Shown here in pieces: positions 1 to 6,227 of a stretch of DNA of 6,816 nt. Origin of the DNA: an uncultured Nitrospira sp. (GTDB lineage: Bacteria; Nitrospirota; Nitrospiria; Nitrospirales; UBA8639); contig CABVRQ010000004.1 in assembly GCA_902500695.1 (NCBI GenBank), positions 87,783 to 94,598 of the forward strand, in the 5' to 3' direction. Position 1 is the stretch's first letter. Each line of letters opens with the position of its first letter. The translations under genes were made by a program, and so were the position numbers. Below the pieces are notes generated by a model. That model saw only the letters and a program-made list of their open reading frames with translations, did no database searches and was not told the DNA's origin.

Positions 1-395
1 GCAATAGCGGTCCCATTCATCAACCAGATCGCCGTACTGCCGTCAGTCGTGTTGCGCCAAACCAGGTCCGCTTTGCCATCGCCGTTCACATCGCCCACGC
101 CCCTGATCTGAAACGCCAGCGAGGCACTACCCGGAAACCCCGTGGAGATAATGGTTACCCCGTCCATCAACCACACGGCCACACCTCCACTCGAACCATT
201 TCGCCAAATGACATCTGCCTTGCCATCGCCATTCACATCGCCAACTCCGGCAATTTTCCAGGCCACCGGCACCCCACCGGGAAAGCCTGAGGCCGCAATC
301 GTCGTTCCATCCATCAACCAGATTGCCGTGTTGCCAGTAGAATTGTTGCGCCAAACCAGATCAGCTTTGCCATTGGCATCGAGATCTCCCAGGGC
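1..395 (-). repeat. FG-GAP/VCBS repeat array of paralogue C, cut at the left edge
   Basis: Three units are visible: 243-395 (51 residues, degenerate entry loop DLDANGKAD), 96-242 (49 residues, loop DVNGDGKAD) and 95 to the edge. Units one and three belong to type A (TAIWLM[DN]GT, with GFPGGVP in the complete one). Unit two is type B (VAVWLMDGV, GFPGSAS). The D-x-[ND]-x-[DN]-G-x-x-D pattern is the calcium-binding-like loop of FG-GAP repeats. The array certainly continues past the edge, because the other paralogues end with ...WEIQ and a stop and that ending is not reached here. Confidence 0.88.
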
Positions 396-2324
396 CGGAG
401 CAGTCCTGATTGGCACCAACGTCAAAGCCGTCGTCACAAAAAAGTCCGGACCCGTAAGCAGAATTGCCTTTCTGGCTTTGGTGGTCCGTTGGATTGCTTC
501 AAACAGAATGTTTTTGGTAAATCCAGAAGTCACCTTATGCTGCCCGGAAAGATGATACAGCAGGTCTGATGTAGGCCCTATCCCAATCGTTTCACTTTCT
601 CGAAAATTCGGTTGTCCCGCCACCGCGCCGGCCGAAACATCTAGAAATTCAGTTGCAGTGCCCGTCGCCTTATCCACCGTATACATCCTGGCCGGGAACA
701 CCGTCGATGCTCCGGGCACCGGTCGGTTATCCGTGATCGCATAGAGCGTCCCGGCCGCATCAAACGCCAGATCCATAAAATTCCCAAACAGTTTGGCCTT
801 TTGCGTGGCCAGGCCCGTCGCCGGATTAATCGTCACCAATCGACGGAAACTATTCACTTCGGATGTCACTACGAGCAAGCCCCATAATTGCCCTGTCCCA
901 GGCTCCGTGGCCAACCCTCGCCCACCCTTTATGGATTCCCCCGTCGACAACGACAGGGGGACCTTGCCCAGTTGGACGCCGGTGTCTGGATGCAACCGAT
1001 ACAGATTCGGCGGTGTCCCTGCCTGTTGCGAAAGCGTCAGCTCTTCCACGGAATACAGGGTGGATCCGACAAAGGCCAAACCGTGCGTGCGGTGCGTCAG
1101 ATCAGAAATTTTGGTCACTACCCCATCGGTGCGAATACGGTAAAGGCTATTCACGAGCGGCCCGGTATTGGAATCATTTTGAACGCCCAGGAGAAATACC
1201 GGCGGTCCTGAAGAAATGACCAAGGCAACCGAACTGCCAGGGGTCACCCTTATCCCTGCCACGGGTGTATGACTGATGACGGTGCCGCTGGGCACCGTCT
1301 CGCTATTTGCGGCCGTCACGGTCCCCACGGTTAAGCCCGACGCGATCAGAGCCGTTTGAGCACGGCTCTGAGACAAACCCACGACATTTGGCACCGCCGT
1401 CCCCAGCGACACCACTAGCGTGACGGCACTACCCGGCACCACAATCGTGCCCACCCCTGGGCTTTGACTAATGACTTTACCCACCGCCACCGTGGCACTA
1501 TTGGCCATCGTCACCGTCCCCACAGTTAAGCCCTCGCTGGTGATGGCCTTCTGAGCGTCGACTTGCGTACGACCAACGACATTGGGAACCTTTGCCCCAA
1601 GGGCCACAACCAGGGCCACCGCACTGCCCGCCGCCACCTTGCTTCCGGCTCCAGGTTTCTGACTAATAACCTTGCCCGGTGCCACAGTGACACTAATGGC
1701 CGTCGTGACGGCTCCGACGGTAAACCCGGCCGTGGTAATCGCCGATTGAGCGTCTGCCTGCGTCAATCCCAACACATTCGGCACTTTGTTGCCCTGAGAC
1801 ACCACCAGGTCCACCGGACTGCCCAATTCCACCTTAGTTCCGGCCGGGGGAGTTTGACTGATGACTTTGCCCTCCGCCACGACGGTACTATTGGCCGTCG
1901 TCACCCTCCCTATGGTTAAACCTGCTTTAGTCAGATCCTTCTGAGCGTCAGCTTGCTTACGGCCGACGACGTCAGGAACCCCCACTCCAGAAACTACCAG
2001 ATTAATCCTACTGCGTCTGACCACATTAATGCCTGGTGCCGGATTTTGACTGATAATGATACCCGGCAGGACGGTCACACTCTTCGCCGAAATGACTTTT
2101 CCCACCCTAAGATCGGCTTTGGTAATGGCCTCCTCGGCCTTAGCTTGGGTACGACCCACTACATCGGGGACTTCGATTGCCCTTGCGGTCATGGGGAAGG
2201 CAGAGGTGAGGAACAGCAGACATACCAGAATCCCCAGTTGCAAAATGAACCAATTGGATCTTCGACGGGTGGACCCGTTGGTCAGGCTCACGTCGCCCTG
2301 AGGCTGCATTTGCATTGCGTTCAC
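1..2324 (-). CDS. Secreted PASTA / beta-propeller / FG-GAP repeat protein, paralogue C (3' end beyond left edge)
   Basis: The frame is open from the start to the left edge, so the C-terminus lies outside the window. From a GTG start at 2322-2324, residues 1-49 form a signal peptide: basic RRR at 20-22, hydrophobic stretch about 25-39, cleavage after A-R-A. Five PASTA domains follow (about 52-115, 116-180, 181-245, 246-310, 311-375), each opening VP-[DN]-V-[VL]-G and closing near L-V-[VI]-[SA]. A propeller-like domain spans about 376-638, with blade-like strings such as LYRL..DTG and MDLAFDAAGTLYAITD. FG-GAP/VCBS units then start at about 644, 695 and 744, the later ones with the loop DVNGDGKAD. 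I chose GTG because GGAG lies 8 nt upstream; the in-frame ATG at 2358-2360 adds 12 residues but has no Shine-Dalgarno. The protein probably acts outside the cytoplasm as a binding or adhesion protein; the ligand is unknown. The upstream neighbour is the 7-PASTA paralogue. The architecture is clear; the function is inferred. Confidence 0.9.
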   Translation of the reverse strand, partial: MNAMQMQPQGDVSLTNGSTRRRSNWFILQLGILVCLLFLTSAFPMTARAIEVPDVVGRTQAKAEEAITKADLRVGKVISAKSVTVLPGIIISQNPAPGINVVRRSRINLVVSGVGVPDVVGRKQADAQKDLTKAGLTIGRVTTANSTVVAEGKVISQTPPAGTKVELGSPVDLVVSQGNKVPNVLGLTQADAQSAITTAGFTVGAVTTAISVTVAPGKVISQKPGAGSKVAAGSAVALVVALGAKVPNVVGRTQVDAQKAITSEGLTVGTVTMANSATVAVGKVISQSPGVGTIVVPGSAVTLVVSLGTAVPNVVGLSQSRAQTALIASGLTVGTVTAANSETVPSGTVISHTPVAGIRVTPGSSVALVISSGPPVFLLGVQNDSNTGPLVNSLYRIRTDGVVTKISDLTHRTHGLAFVGSTLYSVEELTLSQQAGTPPNLYRLHPDTGVQLGKVPLSLSTGESIKGGRGLATEPGTGQLWGLLVVTSEVNSFRRLVTINPATGLATQKAKLFGNFMDLAFDAAGTLYAITDNRPVPGASTVFPARMYTVDKATGTATEFLDVSAGAVAGQPNFRESETIGIGPTSDLLYHLSGQHKVTSGFTKNILFEAIQRTTKARKAILLTGPDFFVTTALTLVPIRTAPALGDLDANGKADLVWRNNSTGNTAIWLMDGTTIAASGFPGGVPVAWKIAGVGDVNGDGKADVIWRNGSSGGVAVWLMDGVTIISTGFPGSASLAFQIRGVGDVNGDGKADLVWRNTTDGSTAIWLMNGTAI
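1200..2171 (-). repeat. Array of five PASTA-domain repeats (about 195 bp each) in paralogue C
   Basis: There are five head-to-tail units of 64, 65, 65, 65 and 65 residues. Each starts with VP-x-V-[VL]-G, has a helix with A-x-x-A/D-x-[TS]-x-x-G/D-L, a central V-I-S-[QH]-x-P turn, and ends at G-S-x-V-x-L-V-[VI]. This matches the PASTA consensus known from PknB-type kinases and PBP2x. The signal-peptide-proximal unit is the most diverged, with an unusual basic stretch VVRRSRINLV. The complete paralogue has seven units, so this array is two units shorter. Confidence 0.88.
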
Positions 2325-2336
2325 GTTCTGTGCTCC
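2325..2336 (-). promoter_or_regulatory. Ribosome binding site deciding the GTG start of paralogue C
   Basis: On the minus strand the sequence reads GGAGCACAGAAC followed by GTG, so a GGAG core sits 8 nt before the start codon. The rival ATG at 2358-2360 is preceded by CAACCCCATA, which has no purine-rich motif. The in-frame ATGs at 2313-2315 and 2307-2309 lie too far from GGAG. The complete paralogue uses the same arrangement, GGAG plus 8 nt, before its preferred ATG, which supports the choice. Confidence 0.5.
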
Positions 2337-2370
2337 ATGCGGCAACAATTGACTGACCATTATGGGGTTG

Positions 2371-2478
2371 TTGAAAAAAGCCGCCAGCGGCGTTCTCGTC
2401 ATTTTTCCGTGCTCACGTACTGGAAGTACGCTCTGCGCGCAAAAATGACTGCGGCCTTGCTGGACGAACTTTTTTGAA
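2371..2478. repeat. Long imperfect palindromic intergenic element (REP/MITE-like, Nitrospira-type)
   Basis: The element of about 108 bp begins TTGAAAAAAG (2371-2380) and ends CTTTTTTGAA (2469-2478), which are near-inverted ends. Further arm matches are CCAGC against GCTGG, GGCG against CGGCC, and TCATTTTT against AAAAATGA. The centre is a perfect hairpin, CGTACT-GGA-AGTACG at 2416-2430. It encodes nothing plausible and lies wholly between two genes. The conserved blocks CCGCCAGCGGCGTTCTCG and CTGCGGCCTTGCTGGACGAAC match, from memory, a multicopy intergenic repeat of Nitrospira genomes; no search was run. It could be a non-autonomous mobile repeat, a transcription terminator, or both. No clear target-site duplication is visible. 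Confidence 0.75.
2374..2391 (-). terminator. Possible intrinsic terminator inside the palindromic element
   Basis: Read on the minus strand, GCCGC-TG-GCGGC (2391-2380) forms a compact GC-rich hairpin followed directly by six T residues (2379-2374), the form of a rho-independent terminator. It would end transcripts of the complete paralogue about 315 nt after its stop codon. The drawback is a very small loop, which probably opens to a 4-bp stem with a 4-nt loop unless the whole 108-bp palindrome folds as one structure. The opposite end carries a T run on the plus strand (2470-2475), so the element could act in both directions. Confidence 0.4.
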
Positions 2479-2706
2479 CCGCCCCGATGCCTCTGATATG
2501 TAACGTGCCTGTGGGTCAATATGCCCTAGGAAATTATTATTATTCAACACTCCCATTATGTCATCACAGGGGTTTCCATTCATACTCCGGTTCGCGCTCG
2601 CCTTTCCATTAATACTTTCCCCTCCACTTTTCATTGGCCGGACTGGAGATGATAGTGGGTTCCGTACCGGTGAATGAGCCTGTTGGAGCAAATGTGTAAT
2701 CAATGC
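2479..2706. other. Spacer downstream of the complete paralogue, no gene recognised
   Basis: Between the stop of the complete paralogue and the palindromic element I see no convincing gene. A minus-strand open frame of 96 codons crosses this spacer (2413-2703) but runs into the palindrome, has no recognisable domain and no good ribosome binding site. A short AT-rich trinucleotide run, (ATT)4, is present at 2533-2544. I see no tRNA-like or clear promoter pattern here. Confidence 0.5.
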
Positions 2707-5700
2707 CTACTGAATTTCCCAGTCGGATGGGGCAGAGCCAGGGAACCCCACGGTCGAAATCGATACCCCGTTCATCAACCAGATGGCCACCGTACCACTC
2801 GGACCATTGCGCCAGATGATATCGGCCCTGCCATCCCCATTCACATCGCCGACTTGAGAAATTTGCCACGCTACCGACACCCCACCAGGAAAACCAGGGG
2901 CAGCAATTTTCGTTCCGTTCATCAACCAGATCGCGGTACTGCCGTCATTCGTGTTACGCCAGACCAGATCGGCTTTCCCATCACCATTGACGTCGCCCAC
3001 GCCCGAAACCTTAAAAGCCGGGGAGGCACTTCCGGGAAAGCCGACCCCCGCAATACCTACCCCGTTCATCAGCCACACGGCCACCGTGCCGCTTGTCCCA
3101 TTGCGCCAGATGACATCCCCCTTGCCGTCTCCATTTACATCGCCCACACCCGCGATTTGCCAGCCAACGGGCACTCCGCCAGGAAAACCAGAGGCGGCAA
3201 TTTTCGTTCCGTTCATCAGCCAGATGGCAGTGCTACCATCAGTCCTGTTGCGCCAAACCAGGTCAGCTTTGCCATCCCCGTTCACATCGCCCACCCCGGA
3301 AATTTCAAACGCTGGCGACGCACTTCCTGGGAAACCCACTGACGTCACCGACACCCCGTTCATGAGCCACACGGCCACCGTGCCGCTTGTCCCATTGCGC
3401 CAGATGACATCCCCCTTGCCGTCTCCATTCACATCGCCCACACCCGCAATTTTCCAGGCCTCCGGCACCCCGCCTGGAAAGCCAGTCGCTGAGATCGTCG
3501 TTCCATTCATCAACCAGATCGCCGTGCTGCCATCCTGGGTGTTTTGCCAGATCAGATCGGTCGTGCCGGACCCATCCAGATCGGCCAAAGCCGGAGTACC
3601 TGTACTCGTATTCGTATTTGTGGGTGGCACCAACGTCAAGGCCGTCGTCACAAAAAAGTCCGGTCCCTTGAGCGCAATTGCCGTTCTGGCTTTGGTGGTC
3701 CGATGAATCTTCTCAAACAGAATATTTTTCGTAAATCCTGAGGTCACTTTATGTTGCCCGGACAGATGAAACAAGAGGTCGGAGGACGACCCCACCCCTA
3801 TTGTCTCACTCTCTCGAAAATTCGGTTGGCCGGCCACCGCGCCAGCCGAGACATCCAGGAATTCGGTTGGAGCGCCCGTCGTCTTATTCAGCGTATAAAT
3901 CCTTGCCGGCGCCACGGCTCCCCCGGACACCGGTCGGTTATCCGTGATCGCATAAAGCGTCCCAGCTGCATCAAAGGCCAGGTCCATAAAGTTTCCGGAG
4001 AGTTTCGCCTTTTGCGTGGCAAGGCCAGTCGTCGGATTAATCGTCACCAACCGCCGGAAACTATTCACTTCAGACGTTACCACGAGCAAGGCCCATAGCT
4101 GATTGGTCCCAGGCATCGTGGCCAATCCGCGCCCCCCCTCTAACGATTCACCCGTGGATAACGACAAGGGAATCGTGGCTAATGTGGCCCCGGTGCCGGG
4201 ATTGAGCCGATACAGATTTGGCGGAGTCCCTGCCTGTTTCGCAAGCGTCAGTTCTTCTACAGAATACAAGTTGGACCCGATATAGGCTAAGCCATGCGTG
4301 CGGTGCTTCAGATCCGCAATTTTGGTCACAACCCCATCGGTACGAAGACGGTAGAGGCTATTCACCAGCGGCCCGGTACGGGGATCATTTTGCACACCCA
4401 TGAGAAGAACCGGTGGACCAGAGGAAATCACCAAACTGACATTACTACCTGGGTCCACATTCGTCCCAGCTATGGGATTTTGACTGGTTACGTTTCCTAG
4501 AGGAACCGTGTCGCTAAAAACTGAGTCCACATTCCCCACAGTCAACCCTGCATTGGTAATGGCCGTTTGCGCCGCAGCCTGCGATTTATTGACCACCGTG
4601 GGCACGGCCGTACCCAGCGACACCACCAGAGCAACAGCGCTGCCCGGGGCGACATTGGAGCCCCCTGTCGGATCTTGACTGATAACATTCCCGATGGCCA
4701 CAGTTTGACTGTTAGCCGAGGACACTGTACCAACTTTAAGTCCGGCTGAGTTCAAAGCTGTTTGCGCACTACCCCTCGAAATCCCGACGATATTAGGCAC
4801 CTTTGCCCCAAGGGACACGACCAAAGCCACCGCACTGCCTACCTCTACCTTAGCCTCTGCCGCCGGATCCTGACTAATGACCTTGCCCGCCGCAATGCTA
4901 GCACTATTGGCGGTCGTTACCCTGCCCAGCGTCAGGCTGGCCCCGGTGATCGCCGTTTCTGCGGCGACTTGGGTCAAGCCCACCACATTTGGCACCACCA
5001 CCCCCAGGGACACCACCAACGTCACAGCGGTACCTGGAGCCACATTCAACTCGGCCACCGGAGATTGACTGATAACAGTCCCCGCCGCCAGCGTCGTACT
5101 GGTGGCCGTCGTCACCGCTCCAAGCGTCAACCCCGCCTTGGTAATGGCGGTTTCCGCAGCGGCCTGCGTCAACCCCACCACATTGGGCACCTTCGCCCCA
5201 AGGGACACAACAAGAGTCACCGCACTACCCGGCGGGACATTGCTCCCCGCGACCGGGGATTGACTGATAACCGTGCCAGCCGGAACCGTAGCACTATTAC
5301 TGGCTGTTCCTGTCCCCACCGTGAGACCTGCTGCCGCAATGGCGGTTTGTGCGGCCGCCTCGGTCAACCCAACCAGATCCGGCACTGCGGTGCCCAGGGA
5401 CACTACCAGGGTTACGGCATTACCCGGTAACACATTGGTACCCCCTGCCGGGGTTTGACTGATAACGCTGCCGATGGGCACCGTAGCACTATTGCTTGCT
5501 GTCCCTGTCCCCACCGTGAGACCAGATGCCGTAATGGCGGCTTGCGCGGCCGCCTGAGCTAACCCCACCACATTTGGCACCGTCGCTCCGGATATCACGA
5601 GGTCCACCTGACTGCCAGGGACCACATTAATTCCGGCCGCTGGCTCCTGACTGATAACCGTGCCGATGGGCACCGTGGCACTATTGACCGGCGTCACGAC

Positions 5701-5931
5701 TCCCACCACCAGATTGGTGCTGGCAATTGCCGCCTCTGCGGTTGCCAGTGGGCTCCCGACAACATTGGGAACCTCTTCGGCTCTTGCCGTCGCAGGTAAG
5801 GCACAGGTGAGGAAAAGCAGAATTATGAAAACCATCAGCCGCAGAAGGATCGCCGTATAACCTTTTTGCAATTTCTGTCTGGTGAAATTAAAGTTCAATC
5901 CATTCTGGTGCGGAAACTTCATCACGATCAT
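2707..5931 (-). CDS. Secreted PASTA / beta-propeller / FG-GAP repeat protein, paralogue B (complete)
   Basis: The protein has 1074 residues from ATG 5929-5931 to TAG 2707-2709. Residues 1-51 are a signal peptide (hydrophobic LMVFIILLFLTCALP at 32-46, cleavage after A-R-A). The Cys at 43 lacks a proper lipobox. Seven PASTA domains fill 54-507, and a propeller-like domain spans 508-769 with repeated LY-x-[LI]-[NR]-x-x-T/D-G strings. A short Thr/Asn linker leads to six FG-GAP/VCBS units at 781-1074, most with the loop DVNGDGK[AG]D. The protein ends WEIQ with no LPXTG, membrane anchor or sorting domain. I chose this start because GGAG lies 8 nt upstream; an in-frame ATG at 6004-6006 would add 25 residues before a signal peptide that is already long. 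No kinase or penicillin-binding module is present, so the PASTA domains are not sensing for a fused enzyme. A cell-envelope binding or adhesion role is inferred; the ligand is unknown. Confidence 0.93.
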   Translation of the reverse strand: MIVMKFPHQNGLNFNFTRQKLQKGYTAILLRLMVFIILLFLTCALPATARAEEVPNVVGSPLATAEAAIASTNLVVGVVTPVNSATVPIGTVISQEPAAGINVVPGSQVDLVISGATVPNVVGLAQAAAQAAITASGLTVGTGTASNSATVPIGSVISQTPAGGTNVLPGNAVTLVVSLGTAVPDLVGLTEAAAQTAIAAAGLTVGTGTASNSATVPAGTVISQSPVAGSNVPPGSAVTLVVSLGAKVPNVVGLTQAAAETAITKAGLTLGAVTTATSTTLAAGTVISQSPVAELNVAPGTAVTLVVSLGVVVPNVVGLTQVAAETAITGASLTLGRVTTANSASIAAGKVISQDPAAEAKVEVGSAVALVVSLGAKVPNIVGISRGSAQTALNSAGLKVGTVSSANSQTVAIGNVISQDPTGGSNVAPGSAVALVVSLGTAVPTVVNKSQAAAQTAITNAGLTVGNVDSVFSDTVPLGNVTSQNPIAGTNVDPGSNVSLVISSGPPVLLMGVQNDPRTGPLVNSLYRLRTDGVVTKIADLKHRTHGLAYIGSNLYSVEELTLAKQAGTPPNLYRLNPGTGATLATIPLSLSTGESLEGGRGLATMPGTNQLWALLVVTSEVNSFRRLVTINPTTGLATQKAKLSGNFMDLAFDAAGTLYAITDNRPVSGGAVAPARIYTLNKTTGAPTEFLDVSAGAVAGQPNFRESETIGVGSSSDLLFHLSGQHKVTSGFTKNILFEKIHRTTKARTAIALKGPDFFVTTALTLVPPTNTNTSTGTPALADLDGSGTTDLIWQNTQDGSTAIWLMNGTTISATGFPGGVPEAWKIAGVGDVNGDGKGDVIWRNGTSGTVAVWLMNGVSVTSVGFPGSASPAFEISGVGDVNGDGKADLVWRNRTDGSTAIWLMNGTKIAASGFPGGVPVGWQIAGVGDVNGDGKGDVIWRNGTSGTVAVWLMNGVGIAGVGFPGSASPAFKVSGVGDVNGDGKADLVWRNTNDGSTAIWLMNGTKIAAPGFPGGVSVAWQISQVGDVNGDGRADIIWRNGPSGTVAIWLMNGVSISTVGFPGSAPSDWEIQ
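2710..3591 (-). repeat. Six FG-GAP/VCBS units in alternating A/B types (paralogue B)
   Basis: From N to C the units are 3439-3591 (A, degenerate loop DLDGSGTTD), 3292-3438 (B), 3145-3291 (A), 2998-3144 (B), 2851-2997 (A) and 2710-2850 (B, terminal). Type A reads DGSTAIWLMNGT ... GFPGGV. Type B reads SGTVA[VI]WLMNGV ... GFPGSA. The D-x-N-x-D-G-x-x-D loop opening units two to six matches the calcium-binding loop of FG-GAP/VCBS repeats. Six or seven such blades could close a propeller; whether these six do so alone cannot be read from sequence. Confidence 0.9.
3062..3459 (-). repeat. Near-identical 294-bp-spaced direct repeat within the FG-GAP array
   Basis: Segments 3062-3165 and 3356-3459 differ at only about four positions by eye, and lie exactly 294 bp apart, which is one A+B pair of 98 residues. 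They encode the central part of type B units two and four, including the shared GKGDVIWRNGTSGTVAVWLM core. Sequence on either side falls to ordinary repeat similarity. This pattern fits a recent tandem duplication or gene conversion between alternate units. Confidence 0.75.
3625..4410 (-). other. Propeller-like middle domain of paralogue B
   Basis: This is residues 508-769. Blade-like strings recur: SLYRLRTDGVVTKIADL, NLYRLNPGTGATLATIPL, RLVTINPTTGLATQKAKL and RIYTLNKTTGAPTEFLDV. Some are followed by a [GD]-L-A-[YTF] strand and then LYSVE, LWALLV or LYAITD. That spacing is typical of a beta-propeller of about five blades. I cannot assign a named family; DUF4394- or YVTN-like propellers are possible relatives. 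By eye it is about 80-85% identical to the same region of the neighbouring paralogue (about 409-1199), more conserved than the flanking PASTA array, so it may be the functional core. Confidence 0.6.
4411..5772 (-). repeat. Array of seven PASTA-domain repeats (about 195 bp each) in paralogue B
   Basis: Units cover residues 54-117, 118-182, 183-247, 248-312, 313-377, 378-442 and 443-507; six are exactly 65 residues. All follow VP-x-[VIL]-V-[GN], AQ/AE-x-A-[IL], G/S-L-x-[VL]-G, V-[IT]-S-Q-x-P and V-x-L-V-[VI]-S. Units two and three are the most alike, sharing LTVGTGTASNSATVP, consistent with a recent internal duplication. Unit seven departs from the consensus with VPTVVNKS, losing the usual Gly. 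Tandem PASTA arrays are normally extracytoplasmic and bind peptidoglycan fragments or serve as spacers. Confidence 0.92.
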
Positions 5932-5943
5932 ATCATTGACTCC
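5932..5943 (-). promoter_or_regulatory. Ribosome binding site deciding the start of paralogue B
   Basis: On the minus strand, GGAG (5943-5940) is followed by an 8-nt spacer and ATG at 5931-5929, which begins M-I-V-M-K. The more distal in-frame ATG at 6004-6006 is preceded by GGGGCAGGTGT, a weaker but possible site, so the 25-residue longer form cannot be excluded. The GGAG-plus-8 spacing matches the start chosen for the neighbouring paralogue. Confidence 0.55.
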
Positions 5944-6043
5944 AATCAGCAATAGTCGACAACCCATCACACGGCGACCAAGACTTGCCTGGTTAAGTCG
6001 CCGCATACACCTGCCCCATGGGTTGTTATTGCTTATTTCGTTG

Positions 6044-6071
6044 AATTTAAAGAAGGGGGTTTCGTTGTCAC
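6044..6071 (-). promoter_or_regulatory. Tentative sigma70-like promoter for paralogue B
   Basis: On the minus strand, GTGACA (6071-6066) is separated by 16 nt from TAAATT (6049-6044), matching TTGACA/TATAAT at five and four positions. It would give a leader of roughly 100 nt before the preferred ATG. The stretch is AT-rich relative to its surroundings, but such matches occur by chance. This is a weak call based only on the hexamers. Confidence 0.25.
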
Positions 6072-6110
6072 TGCAATGGGGGAGGGTTCGGTCTTGTGGT
6101 AAAACACGTG

Positions 6111-6136
6111 ACTAAAAGATTGCTCATCAGGAGCAA
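6111..6136 (-). terminator. Weak terminator-like hairpin after paralogue A
   Basis: On the minus strand, TTGCTC-CTGAT-GAGCAA (6136-6120) forms a 6-bp stem with a 5-nt loop, followed by ATCTTTTAGT. It lies about 90 nt after the stop of the right-hand paralogue and before the tentative promoter of the next gene, where a terminator would be expected. The stem is short and the T run is interrupted. A second, purely A/T-rich inverted repeat, AATAAG/CTTATT, lies nearby at about 6142-6154. Confidence 0.3.
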
Positions 6137-6227
6137 GGAAAAATAAGGCTTATTCTAACATGCGAGGGTTAACGGGTTCCATCCTTAGCACGTTGGACAG
6201 GTGAGCCCCATCGACGGGAACCACTGG

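Noticed and set aside
2413..2703. Minus-strand 96-codon frame in the spacer between the complete paralogue and the next gene
   Set aside because: It ends inside the palindromic element, has no good ribosome binding site or domain, and has non-coding-like composition.
2951..3706. Plus-strand open frame of 251 codons, and similar long plus-strand frames at 2674-3342, 4762-5430, 1953-2477 and 142-555
   Set aside because: They are antisense to clear repeat-domain coding sequence. Their low-complexity Pro/Thr/Arg/His-rich repeats simply mirror the sense repeats, and they have no recognisable domains.
2710..5772. Regular direct repeats as a possible CRISPR array
   Set aside because: The periods are 147 and 195 bp, multiples of three, with continuous open reading frame and protein-level conservation. 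They are coding repeats without spacers.
4411..5772. PASTA array as the sensor half of a Ser/Thr kinase or penicillin-binding protein
   Set aside because: No kinase motifs (such as HRD or DFG) or transpeptidase motifs (SxxK, SxN, KTG) belong to these proteins. The array is preceded directly by a signal peptide.
5784..5931. Lipoprotein signal (Cys after FLT) or Tat signal in the N-termini
   Set aside because: The residues before Cys (L-F-L-T) do not fit a lipobox, and the other paralogue has Ser at this position. Neither n-region fits S-R-R-x-F-L-K; the A-R-A cleavage fits signal peptidase I.
6000..6024. Tiny upstream ORF (M-G-Q-V-Y-A-A-T, stop) ahead of the complete paralogue
   Set aside because: It encodes only eight codons with no sign of conservation or a leader-peptide attenuator structure, and is probably chance.
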